The translations under genes were made by a program, and so were the position numbers. From positions 1 through 64,000 of the forward strand of contig NZ_LIWB01000012.1 in assembly GCF_001905725.1 (NCBI RefSeq): a stretch of 64,000 bases of DNA. The letters are read 5' to 3'. The DNA comes from Streptomyces sp. CB02400. Lineage in GTDB: Bacteria; Actinomycetota; Actinomycetes; Streptomycetales; Streptomycetaceae. Under the pieces are notes generated by a model that was not told where the DNA came from, did not search any database, and was given only the letters and a program-made list of their open reading frames with translations. This document shows positions 27,401 through 35,307 of the stretch, piece after piece (the first letter of the stretch is position 1; the number at the start of each line of letters is the position of its first letter).

Positions 27401-29951
27401 GCTGCCGGTGCCGGCCTCGCTCCAGTCCGTCTTCGAGCGGGCCATGCGGGACGCGGCCAAGGGCATCGACCTGCCCGCGCTCACGGCCTTCCGCACGGCA
27501 CTGAACGCCGCCGCGCTGTCCGCCGTGTGCGAGACGCTCGCCCCCGCGTTCGCCGGACCGGAAGAGCCCCGGACGGCCGACCGGATCTGCGAGACGCTGG
27601 AGGTCGACCCGGCGCACCACCGTCTGGTCCGCCGCTGGCTGCGCGGTCTGGTGGCGGCGGGCAGGCTCAGGGAGGACGCCGGTGGTTACCGGGACCTGTC
27701 CGTCCCCGCCCTCGGGGCCACCGAGCAGGCGTGGGAGGACGCGGCCGCACGCGAACGCGAGGCGCAGTGGAGCCCCGAGCTGTTCGCCATGGTCCGCAAC
27801 TGCGCGCGCATCCTGCCGTCGCTGCTCACCGGCCGGGCCGACCCGGTGGACCTGCCGTTCTCCGGCGCCTCGGCCGACGCGCTCGACGCCGCCTACAAGA
27901 GCAACCCCGCGGCCCACGCGCTGCACCGGGTGCTCGTGGCCGGCGTCACGGAGATGGCCCGTGACCGTCCGGAGGGCACCCCCCTGCGCGTGATGGAGGT
28001 CGGCCTGCGCGGTGGCGGTGCCGTGACCGAGCTCGTGCCCGCCCTGGGGGACGCCGCCTTCGACTACCTGGCCACCGATCCGTCCTCCCGGCACCGCTCC
28101 CGGGTCGAGCAGCGCTTCGCGGACGACCCGCGGGTCCGGTGCGCCTCCTTCGACCCGGCGGAGGACCCCCGCGAACAGGGCTTCCCGCCCCACTCCGTGG
28201 ACGTGCTGATCTGCGTCGGGGTGCTGGACAACGTCCCGGACGCCGGGGCGGCCCTCGCCCGGCTGACTTCACTGGTCACGGCGGGCGGCTGGCTCGTCCT
28301 GCTGCAGAACGCCGGCGACGACGACCACGCCCTGCGGATCTCCACCGAGTTCCTCCCCGAGCACGCGGGACCGTTCACCGACGTCCGCGCGGCGGACGAG
28401 CAGTCCTTCCTGACCGCGCAGCAGTGGACCGCGCTGCTCGGTGCGCAGGACGGCCGTATCGCCGCCGAGTACCCCGCCGGACCGGAGGAGGCCGCCGCCT
28501 ACGGCCGGCGGCTGTACTTCGTGCAGCCCAAGCCGGCACGGGCACCGGTCGCGGTGACGGAACTGAGCAGCCGCTGCGCGGAACTGCTGCCCGAGTACTC
28601 GGTGCCGGCCCGGTGGCAGATACTCGATCAGCTGCCGAAGACCGCGAACGGCAAGCTGGACCGCGCCAAGCTCGAGACCTGGGCCGCGCAGACCGACCGG
28701 CAGGCCGACGCGCCCACCTCGAGCCGACCCCGGGACGAGCTGGAACGGGCCATCGCGGCCCTGTGGGCCGAGCTGCTGGAGCTGGACGAGGTCGGCCGCG
28801 ACGACGACCTGTTCGACCTCGGCGGGGACTCCCTGCTCGTGGCACGCATCGTCGGCAGGCTCAGGGACGGGCTCGAAGGCCTGGACGGCCTCGAGTGGGA
28901 CCTGGAGTGGGAGGTCGTCCTCCGGCACCTGCTGCGCCGGCCCACGGTCGCCGGACTGGCCGATTACCTGCGTGACGTCTCGGTGGACCAGCAGAGCGAG
29001 GGGAGCGAGGCCTCCCCGATCGTCACGCTGGTCGAGACGCCCCCGTCGCGGCCGGTGACCGTCCTGGTGCACGCCGGCACCGGCACGCTCCTTCCCTACC
29101 GGCCGCTCATCACCGAGATCCGCAACAGGACGGCCGGCCGCAACGGACTGGTCGGCCTGGAGATCCCGGAGCTGGACACGTTCCTCAACGCCGACCCGAA
29201 CGGACTGATCGACCGGCTCGCCGCACGGTACGTGCGGGCCCTGCTCGACGCCGGACACACGTCCTTCGACGTCGTCGGCTACTGCGTGGGCGGCGTCATC
29301 GCCACCGAGGTGGCGCGCGGGCTGACGGAGGCCGGTGCGGAGGTACGCGGCCTCACCGTCATCAGCAGTCACAGCCCGACCTTCCGGATCGACGACGAAC
29401 TGCTCTCCGAGTACTCCTTCTCCCTGATGATGGGCATGGACCACGCCCACATCGGGTTCCCGGCCGACTCCGACCGGGTGGGCGCCGCGGTCGGCGCCGT
29501 ACTGGAGCGCTCGCCCGACGCGATCGTCGACGGTGCACTCGCCGACCTCGACGGGGAGTACGCGGACATCGCCGAGGCGTTCACGGACCTCGAGTCGCTG
29601 CCGCGCATGGCCCGCGTCACCAGGATGTGCGAGGCGCTGCCTCCCGCGCTGGAGGGCACCTACCAGCCCGAGGGACTGCTGCGCGCGCTGCGCACCTACC
29701 AGCAGAGCACGTACGCGCTGAGCCGGCACCGGGCCGAACCGTACGCGGGCGACATCACCTTCCTGCGGCACAACGGCGCGTACCCCTTCCCCGGCAGCGC
29801 GGACACCATCACCGACCACTGGGCGAAGATCTGCCTCGGCGACCTGGAGAGCCGCGAGATCCCGGGCGAGCACTTCACCTGCATGACCGGCGACAACGTG
29901 CCGACCGTCTTCGGGCATCTGCGCGAGATCATCGAAGGGATGGAAGCGTGA
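24483..29951 (+). CDS. Cyclising NRPS 2: docking-Cy-A(MT insert)-T-TE
   Basis: 1822 residues; ATG overlaps the first NRPS stop as ATGA. Residues 1-52 look like a TubC-type docking domain. Cy (about 75-500): FPLTDIQGAYLVGR, DQLIVDYAS, PVVFTSTLG, QTPQVWIDCQ. A domain (from about 515): TSGSTGAPKG, LFGPLSVG, with pocket read as DLYNMSLIWK, the cysteine code. Between A8 (VKIRGYRIELGE) and A10 (TANGKLDR) about 400 residues are inserted, including a SAM-methyltransferase-like fold (VMEVGLRGGGAVTEL), as in PchE/PchF. Carrier Ser1450. The thioesterase (about 1515-1820) has nucleophile motif GYCVGG, so Cys1601 replaces the usual Ser; the base is likely His in GEHFTCM. It should add the last Cys, cyclise, possibly methylate and release the product. 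Confidence 0.93.
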   Translation: MKAQDIVADLERHGIRLWEEDGKLRFRAPQGALTEERRALLRSRREDVLAHLSERAQATRLVPEPDAAHQPFPLTDIQGAYLVGRGSAYGYGGVACHVYTELAYPADTDPDRLNEAWWAIVERHDMLRAVVHPDGSQEVLPGIPATPIPVEDMRGASAADVERRVADVRDELAARVPPTDRPPLFELRMTRCDDALLLHLSIDQLIVDYASLLIVLAELEDVYHGRPLAPLNARFRDYVLARRRQTLTSEYNRHRDYWLRRLPDLPGPPELPLTDGTGALGSFRRYETVMSAEQRKAFEANAAALGIPMSAAALTAFAEVIGRWSRNPEFMLNLPTFTRLPLHEDVDRLVGDFTSVELLAVDLREPQAFADRVRTVSSNLLEDLAHSLFTGSQVLTEMARLREAQTLLMPVVFTSTLGSATMRQPEAVVRHAQTQTPQVWIDCQVMERGDGLALSWDVREGVLAEGTADDLFSAFTALMHRLAQDPGSWSAPAEIDLPEHTRAVRARVNDTSAPVPRALLHEAVLDTARRTPDRVAVLDQDREVTYRELVARASGVARALTTRGVTSGQIVAITMDKGWEQAAGVLGVLMAGAAYLPLDTTQPPRRRDAILADAEARAVLTQSWLADGDRPDGIPVIAVDVLPDSEAAAPETQAEPDSLAYVIYTSGSTGAPKGVMISHAAALNTVVDINRRFAVTEHDRVFALAQLGFDLSVYDLFGPLSVGATVVMPHPERRGDPSSWAETVRRENVTVWNSVPGQLQMLHDYLRSDDPPLPSVRLMMLSGDWIPVSLPDAVRRWAPAAEVHSLGGATEASIWSIHHPVSDTDRARRSIPYGKPLANQAFHVLDSALRPRPDLVTGDLYIGGVGLAQGYFGDAERTAAAFIEHPVTGERLYRTGDLGRYHPDGVIEFQGRADTQVKIRGYRIELGEIQAAVESLPSVGAAAVVVAGGRGDAGRTTPRTLAAFVEPAHLSEPLPVPASLQSVFERAMRDAAKGIDLPALTAFRTALNAAALSAVCETLAPAFAGPEEPRTADRICETLEVDPAHHRLVRRWLRGLVAAGRLREDAGGYRDLSVPALGATEQAWEDAAAREREAQWSPELFAMVRNCARILPSLLTGRADPVDLPFSGASADALDAAYKSNPAAHALHRVLVAGVTEMARDRPEGTPLRVMEVGLRGGGAVTELVPALGDAAFDYLATDPSSRHRSRVEQRFADDPRVRCASFDPAEDPREQGFPPHSVDVLICVGVLDNVPDAGAALARLTSLVTAGGWLVLLQNAGDDDHALRISTEFLPEHAGPFTDVRAADEQSFLTAQQWTALLGAQDGRIAAEYPAGPEEAAAYGRRLYFVQPKPARAPVAVTELSSRCAELLPEYSVPARWQILDQLPKTANGKLDRAKLETWAAQTDRQADAPTSSRPRDELERAIAALWAELLELDEVGRDDDLFDLGGDSLLVARIVGRLRDGLEGLDGLEWDLEWEVVLRHLLRRPTVAGLADYLRDVSVDQQSEGSEASPIVTLVETPPSRPVTVLVHAGTGTLLPYRPLITEIRNRTAGRNGLVGLEIPELDTFLNADPNGLIDRLAARYVRALLDAGHTSFDVVGYCVGGVIATEVARGLTEAGAEVRGLTVISSHSPTFRIDDELLSEYSFSLMMGMDHAHIGFPADSDRVGAAVGAVLERSPDAIVDGALADLDGEYADIAEAFTDLESLPRMARVTRMCEALPPALEGTYQPEGLLRALRTYQQSTYALSRHRAEPYAGDITFLRHNGAYPFPGSADTITDHWAKICLGDLESREIPGEHFTCMTGDNVPTVFGHLREIIEGMEA

Positions 29952-31090
29952 TCGGCATCCTGGGAGCGTCCGGGACGGTGGGGCACCACGTCGCCGCCGC
30001 CCTGGCGCGAGCGGGCGACGGGCCGCTGCGACTGGGCGCCCGCAGGCCCGAGGCGATCCGCGTGGAGACGGACCGGACCGGCGTGGAGACCCGCGCGGTG
30101 GACGCGCTGGACGCCGCCTCGCTCGCCGGGTTCTGTGCGGGCTGCCGCGTGGTCGTGAACTGCGCCGGGCCCAGCTACGCGCTGAAGGACACGGTGGCCC
30201 GGGCCGCCCTCACCGCGGATGCCGACTACGTCGACGTCCTCGGCGACGACCCGGTGCACGAGGCGCTGACCGCCACCGGCGCGGTGCCGGCCGGCCGTAC
30301 CGTCGTGCTGTCGGCCGGCACCGTGCCCGGCCTCTCCCTCCTGGTCCACCGGCGGCTGACGGAACTGGCCGAGCGGGACGCGACGCGTGCGACGCGCCTG
30401 GTCGCCTACGCCGGCGGACTGGAACGCGCCACCGCGACCGTCGCCGCCGACATCCTGCTCTCGCTGGATGTCGGCGGTGCGGGCGGCGAGCCCTACGGGC
30501 ATCCGCTGGCGGCCTGGCGCAACGGTCGGCGCGTCCCGCGCGCGTTGCGCGTGAACGAGAACGCCGAGGTGCCGCACTACCCGCAACGCGTCGCCCTGCA
30601 GCCGCTGCTGACCGCGGAGACGGAACGCGGCGCGCGCACCACCGGCCTGGCCGAGGCCGAGTGGTACAACGTCTTCCCGGGCAGCCAGGTGCGCGCCCTG
30701 TTCACCGCGCTTCCGACCCTGCCCGTCGACACGCCCGAGCAGCGGGAGGAACTGGTCCGGCGCATCATCCGGGCGGGCGAGATCGACCTGGCGGGCGCCG
30801 AGCCCTACTACCGCCTGGTGCTCACCCTGTCGGGACCGGACCGGCGCCGCACCGCCGTCGTGCGCACGGACGACAGCTACCGGCTGACGGCGGCCGTGGC
30901 CGCACACACCGTCCGCGCCCTCGGGAACGGCCGTGTCCCACCCGGTCTGCACTTCGCGGGGGACGTCCTGGAGCCCGCCGAGGCGATCGACGAGCTGACC
31001 CGCACCGGGGCGGCGGACTTCTCGGTCTACGAAGGCGAAGGCCACACCGGCGAGCAGGCGGGCGACGACTTCGAGGACGGTGAGCTGTGA
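29948..31090 (+). CDS. Saccharopine dehydrogenase-like NAD(P)-binding oxidoreductase
   Basis: 380 residues. The Rossmann fingerprint is at the N-terminus (IGILGASGTVGHHVAAAL), followed by RRPEAIRVETD and VVVNCAGPSYALKD, as in the saccharopine dehydrogenase NADP-binding family. The GTG start overlaps the NRPS stop as GTGA and its own stop overlaps the next gene, so it is made with the assembly line. The corresponding position of the S. coelicolor coelibactin cluster also holds a conserved oxidoreductase-like gene. It may reduce or oxidise a carrier-bound or released intermediate; the reaction is unknown. Confidence 0.82.
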   Translation: MIGILGASGTVGHHVAAALARAGDGPLRLGARRPEAIRVETDRTGVETRAVDALDAASLAGFCAGCRVVVNCAGPSYALKDTVARAALTADADYVDVLGDDPVHEALTATGAVPAGRTVVLSAGTVPGLSLLVHRRLTELAERDATRATRLVAYAGGLERATATVAADILLSLDVGGAGGEPYGHPLAAWRNGRRVPRALRVNENAEVPHYPQRVALQPLLTAETERGARTTGLAEAEWYNVFPGSQVRALFTALPTLPVDTPEQREELVRRIIRAGEIDLAGAEPYYRLVLTLSGPDRRRTAVVRTDDSYRLTAAVAAHTVRALGNGRVPPGLHFAGDVLEPAEAIDELTRTGAADFSVYEGEGHTGEQAGDDFEDGEL

Positions 31091-33069
31091 ACGCCTCCCC
31101 CGGTCGGCCGCTGCGGACGGTGGTGGCCGGCACCAACTTCGGCCGGTTCTACATCGACGCCGTACGCGAGCACCCGGACTTCGAGCTGGCGGGCATCCTC
31201 GCCAAGGGGAGCAGCCAGTCCCGGGAGACCGCCGAACGGCTCGGTGTGCCCTGCTGCACCGGTGTCGACGAGCTGCCCGACGACATCGACGTGGCCTGCG
31301 TCGTCGTTCCGTCGGCCGTGATGGGAGGGTCCGGGACCGAGCTGAGCCAGGCGCTCCTGCACCGGGGGGTGCATGTGCTCCAGGAGCACCCCCTGCATCC
31401 GGACGAGCTGTCGGACACCCTGCGCGTCGCCAGGAAACGGAAGCTGCAGTACCGCGTCAACACCCATTACGTCCACGTGGAGCCCGTGCGCGTCTTCCTC
31501 GAAGCGGCACGTCGACTCCGCGCCCGGCAAAGAGTGTTGTACGTCGACGCGGCGTCCCCGGTGCACGTACTGGCTCCCCTGATCGACATCCTGGGCAGGG
31601 CGCTCGGCGGCCTGCGCCCGTGGCACCTCGGGGACGTCGCGGCCGTCGGGGACGAGGTGCTCGCCGCGTCCGACGGACGGGCGCCGGTGCGGACGCTGCA
31701 CGGCGCCCTGGCCGGAGCACCTCTGACGCTGCGCGTGCAGAACCAGATCCATCCGGGGGACCGGGACAACCACGCGCTCTTCTGGCACCGCGTGGCCATC
31801 GCCACCGAGGGCGGCGTGCTGACGCTCGCGGACACCCACGGACCGGTGCTCTGGCACCCCCGGATGCACTCGCCGCGCGACGACGGGCACCGGCTCGTCT
31901 TCCGGTCCGGTCCCGGCGCGGAGTGGCTGAAGCTGCCGACGCATTCCGTCGTCGGTGATCCCGCGCAGGATCCGCACAGCTTCGACGGGGTCTTCTCCGA
32001 CCTGTGGCCGTCGGCGGTGACCGATGCGCTCAGCGCGTTGCGCGATGCGATAGGGGAGGGCACGGACGTCCTGCGTACCGCGCAGCACGACCTGGCCGTC
32101 TTCCACGTCTGGCGGGATCTGATGGCCCGCCTCGGTCCTCCCGAACTGATCCGCCCGCCCGCGCCCGCTCCGCTGGCCGTGACAGACCTGATCGTTTCCG
32201 GCACCGGTGGTTCGGGGGAGCGTCGTGGCCGCGGGCCGGTCCGGGAGGGCGCGTCACCCACGTCGGCCGAGCCGACGCCGGCCGTGCAGGAGCCGTCCGG
32301 CGCCGAGGGCGACGCCCCCGGCGCCGGGTACACCCAGCCGGCCGAGTTCTTCGACCTCGGGGCCCGGGAGCACACGGACCGGACCGGCCCCGCGGTGGTC
32401 GCCTCGCTCGCGGGCATCGACCCGAAAACCGGTCCGCTGCTGGACATCGGCGCGGGAAGCGGCCTGGTGACCCGTCAGATAGCCGCCGCCTATCCGGACT
32501 GCCGGATCGTCGCGGCCGAGCCCTCGCCGGGTATGCGCGCCATCCTCACCAGCCGGCTCGCGGAGGACCCCGGAATCGGGGAGCGGGTGACGGTGCTGCC
32601 CGACGCCGCGAACGACCTCGTCCTGCCCGACCGGATCTGCGGCGCGGTCGCCTGCGGGGTGCTCGGACACCTGGACCCGGACCGGCGCCGTGCGCTGCTG
32701 CGGGACCTGGCCGACCGTCTCACGCCGGGCGCGCCGCTCGTCGTCGAGCTCATGGGGCTGTACACCCCGGTGTCGATGCCCGCGACCCGGTTGCGCCAGG
32801 CCACTCTCGGCGGCTTGCGCTACGAGTGGTGGATGGCCGGTGAGCCCGCCGGTGAGGAGCTGATGCGTCTGGAGACGACCTGGCGCGTGTTCGACGGGAC
32901 ACGGTTGGTGCGGGAGGTGCGGGACGCGTACCACTGGCACACGGTGACCCTGGACCGGATCGCGGAGGAGGCGGGACTGACGCTCGAGACACCGCCACCG
33001 CCCCATGGAGCGGCCGTTCCGCACCTGGGCGTGCTGCGCGGTGCGGAACGGCCGACGGTCACCAGGTGA
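31087..33069 (+). CDS. Thiazolinyl imide reductase fused to a SAM methyltransferase
   Basis: 660 residues. Residues about 1-375 are a Gfo/Idh-type thiazolinyl imide reductase (PchG/YbtU/Irp3 family): TVVAGTNFGRFYIDAV, VPSAVMGGSGTEL, HVLQEHPLHPDEL, RVNTHYVHVEP. This family reduces a carrier-bound thiazoline to thiazolidine with NADPH. A Gly/Pro/Glu-rich linker (about 376-415) leads to a class I methyltransferase (about 416-655): LLDIGAGSGLVTRQIAAAYP, YEWWMAGEPAGEELMRLETTW. The methyltransferase half is clearly paralogous to the free-standing enzyme at 35.3 kb. Fusion suggests reduction and methylation of the same ring. Its 3' end overlaps the convergent P450 gene by 11 bp. Confidence 0.9.
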   Translation: MNASPGRPLRTVVAGTNFGRFYIDAVREHPDFELAGILAKGSSQSRETAERLGVPCCTGVDELPDDIDVACVVVPSAVMGGSGTELSQALLHRGVHVLQEHPLHPDELSDTLRVARKRKLQYRVNTHYVHVEPVRVFLEAARRLRARQRVLYVDAASPVHVLAPLIDILGRALGGLRPWHLGDVAAVGDEVLAASDGRAPVRTLHGALAGAPLTLRVQNQIHPGDRDNHALFWHRVAIATEGGVLTLADTHGPVLWHPRMHSPRDDGHRLVFRSGPGAEWLKLPTHSVVGDPAQDPHSFDGVFSDLWPSAVTDALSALRDAIGEGTDVLRTAQHDLAVFHVWRDLMARLGPPELIRPPAPAPLAVTDLIVSGTGGSGERRGRGPVREGASPTSAEPTPAVQEPSGAEGDAPGAGYTQPAEFFDLGAREHTDRTGPAVVASLAGIDPKTGPLLDIGAGSGLVTRQIAAAYPDCRIVAAEPSPGMRAILTSRLAEDPGIGERVTVLPDAANDLVLPDRICGAVACGVLGHLDPDRRRALLRDLADRLTPGAPLVVELMGLYTPVSMPATRLRQATLGGLRYEWWMAGEPAGEELMRLETTWRVFDGTRLVREVRDAYHWHTVTLDRIAEEAGLTLETPPPPHGAAVPHLGVLRGAERPTVTR

Positions 33070-34285
33070 CGAGTACCTGTTCCGGTCCGAAGGCGATGCC
33101 TTCGTGCCGGAACCGGACCGCGTGCAGGGGGGCCGCCGCGCGGAGCGTGGGAATACGGTCCAGGAGGGTGCTGATCGCGGTCACCAGTTCCAGGCGGGCA
33201 ATGTTCTGGCCGACACATTGGTGAATGCCGTAGCTGAATGCGACGTGCTGTTTTCCTTTCCGCTCGAGATTAATTTTCTCGGGCGCTTCGAAGGCATTCT
33301 CATCGTGATTTGCTGCCGCCAATAGAGGGATGACTCCATCGCCCTTGCGGATTACGTGCTCCCCGAACTGAATGTCCTCGGTGGCGGTACGCAGGGCGAT
33401 GGAGTCGCCGACCGAAAGAACGCGAAGGAGTTCTTCGACGGCGGCCGGGAACCTGGTGTGGTCCGCGCGCAGCTCCGCGATCAGGTCCGGGTTCTCCAGC
33501 AGTGCCAGCACGCTCAGGGCGATCTGGTTCGTCGTGGTCTCCCAGCCGGCCACGACGAGGATCGCGATGGTCGTGATCAGCTCCTCACGGCTCACCTCGC
33601 CGGTGTGCAGCCGCTCGGCTGTCAGTCTGCTGAGCAGGTCGTCGCCGAGGTCGGTCTCGCGTTCCGCGATGATCCCGTCCACCACGGCGGACAGGGCGCC
33701 GATGCCCTCCGCCGCGCCTTCCGCGGTGCTGGCGCCGCCACCGAAGACCTGGGAGCCCAGGGTCCCCGTGACGCGCCGGAACCACGGATCGGTGCGTCGT
33801 ACTCCGATGAGCTCGCACATGACCGTGCTGGACACGGTGTGGGCGAAGTGGGTGACCAGGTCGACCGGGGGGCCGCCGGCGAGCAGTTCGTCGATGCGCT
33901 CGTCGACGATGCGCTGGATGTCCCTGCGCATGCGGCGCGCCTTGCGGACGGTCATCTCGGCGAGCAGCATCCGCCGGAACCGCGTGTGCTCGGGCGGGTC
34001 CATCCTGATGAACGGCCTCGTCCTGGCGCCCACCTCCTGCTCGCCGTCGACGAGCGCCGGGAAGTTCGGATGGCGGATGTCCGCGCTGACCCGGGGGTCG
34101 GCCAGTACCGCACGGACCTCCTGGTAGCCCGTCACGATCCAGGCCTGACGGCCGGTGGGCAGGGCCACCCGGGACACCGGGCCCTGCCTGCGGAGTTCCG
34201 CGTACTCCTCCGGTGGGGCGAACGGGCATCCGCGGACCATCGGAAAGGAGTGGGAAGCGGCGCCGGCCGCGTCGGTTTCAGTCAT
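33059..34285 (-). CDS. Cytochrome P450
   Basis: 408 residues. Haem loop FSYGIHQCVGQNIARLEL with the thiolate Cys (about residue 354), I-helix VVAGWETTTNQ, K-helix EELLR, and the RMDPPEHTRFRRM segment common in actinobacterial P450s. The ATG at 34285 gives the normal length. It is antisense to the surrounding biosynthetic genes and overlaps the reductase fusion gene at the 3' end. It probably hydroxylates or oxidises the metallophore, with electrons from the ferredoxin at 15.7 kb. The C-terminal coding part (about 33190-33340) is visibly AT-richer than its neighbours. Confidence 0.93.
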   Translation of the reverse strand: MTETDAAGAASHSFPMVRGCPFAPPEEYAELRRQGPVSRVALPTGRQAWIVTGYQEVRAVLADPRVSADIRHPNFPALVDGEQEVGARTRPFIRMDPPEHTRFRRMLLAEMTVRKARRMRRDIQRIVDERIDELLAGGPPVDLVTHFAHTVSSTVMCELIGVRRTDPWFRRVTGTLGSQVFGGGASTAEGAAEGIGALSAVVDGIIAERETDLGDDLLSRLTAERLHTGEVSREELITTIAILVVAGWETTTNQIALSVLALLENPDLIAELRADHTRFPAAVEELLRVLSVGDSIALRTATEDIQFGEHVIRKGDGVIPLLAAANHDENAFEAPEKINLERKGKQHVAFSYGIHQCVGQNIARLELVTAISTLLDRIPTLRAAAPLHAVRFRHEGIAFGPEQVLVTW

Positions 34286-34487
34286 GGCTGTCAAATCCTT
34301 TGTACGGCGACATCGGTATCCTAACCATCGCCACCTTCGGTTGCTACAGAAAAGCAATGCATTTACTCGGGCGAAGTTCGAGCAGGGCTGGACGGAACCG
34401 GAGATTGATGATGAAGTGGCTGGGGCGGTGACAGTGGGACTGCCTTGTGCAACTCGCGGTACAAGCTGCGGATCGCGGTGGGAGAAA
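34286..34487. promoter_or_regulatory. Divergent P450/thioesterase promoter region without a Zur box
   Basis: This AT-richer region carries an inverted repeat TTGCT-N7-AGCAA at 34341-34357, a size and shape that fit a dimeric MarR-type repressor. I see no Zur palindrome. In S. coelicolor the coelibactin locus is also controlled by the MarR-type regulator AbsC; whether this repeat is such a site is only a guess. Confidence 0.35.
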
Positions 34488-35276
34488 ATGGTGAATCAGT
34501 CGGTTCTCGGACCTTGGCTGCGCAGGCCGGTGGTTCGGCCCGAAGCGCGTCTGCGCCTCGTGTGCTTCCCGCACGCGGGCGGCGCGGCCTCCTCGTTCCG
34601 CCCCTGGCAGCGCCTGCTGCCGGACGAGATCGAGCACGTGACCGTGCAGTACCCGGGCAGGGAGGACCGGTTCGCCGACGGTCCGGTCGACTCGATGGAC
34701 GTCCTGGTCCGCGAGGTCGTCGACGCCCTCCAGCCGCTGCTCGACCGGCCCTGTGCCCTCTTCGGCCACAGCATGGGCAGCGCGGTCGCCTACGAGGTGG
34801 CTCTGGAGCTGCGGCGCCGGGGCCTTCGGGCGCCGGTCCGGTTGCTGGCCGCCGGCCGGGCGTCACCCCATCACGCGGTGGTGGGCGACATCCACCACCA
34901 GGACGACAGCGCGCTGATCGACGAACTGGCGCGTTACGGCGGGACGCCTCAGGAGGTGCTCGCGGACCCGGAGCTGCGTGCCGCCATCCTGGGATACGTC
35001 CGCGGCGACTACCGGCTGATCGAGACGTACCGGCCGTCCTCCGCCGAGCCGTTGGACTGTCCGGTCAGCGTCTTCTTCGGCTCCCGGGACTCCGAGTGCG
35101 GAGCGCGGGACGCCGAGACGTGGTCGAGCACCACACGGCACCCCCTGACCGTCACGGCCTTCGACGGCGGCCACTTCTTCCTCGTCCCCCGGCGCGCCCT
35201 GCTGGTCGAGGCCATCGGCCGGGACCTGGGTCTCGACTTCCGCCGCCCCGCGCATACGTGGCCCAGTACCCCCTGA
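34488..35276 (+). CDS. Type II thioesterase
   Basis: About 262 residues, alpha/beta hydrolase of the GrsT/RifR family: RLVCFPHAGGAASSFRPW, nucleophile FGHSMGSAVAYE (Ser in GHSMG), and catalytic His in FDGGHFFL. ATG 34488 or GTG 34491 both follow GGGAG; a longer in-frame extension upstream is rejected as non-homologous. It is an editing thioesterase that clears misloaded carriers of the NRPSs. It carries the normal Ser, in contrast to the Cys of the chain-releasing domain in NRPS 2. Confidence 0.92.
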   Translation: MVNQSVLGPWLRRPVVRPEARLRLVCFPHAGGAASSFRPWQRLLPDEIEHVTVQYPGREDRFADGPVDSMDVLVREVVDALQPLLDRPCALFGHSMGSAVAYEVALELRRRGLRAPVRLLAAGRASPHHAVVGDIHHQDDSALIDELARYGGTPQEVLADPELRAAILGYVRGDYRLIETYRPSSAEPLDCPVSVFFGSRDSECGARDAETWSSTTRHPLTVTAFDGGHFFLVPRRALLVEAIGRDLGLDFRRPAHTWPSTP

Positions 35277-35307
35277 GAGCTGTGAGACCTGAAAGGACGT
35301 CACTGTC

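Noticed and set aside
23157..28193. 1678-codon open frame on the minus strand across both NRPS genes
   Set aside because: Same artefact; translation is low-complexity Gly/Arg/Val text without family similarity.
33240..33290. AT-rich dyad around GAGATTAATTTTCTC as a possible Zur box
   Set aside because: It lies inside the P450 coding region far from a start and lacks the TGA...TCA ends shared by the other boxes.
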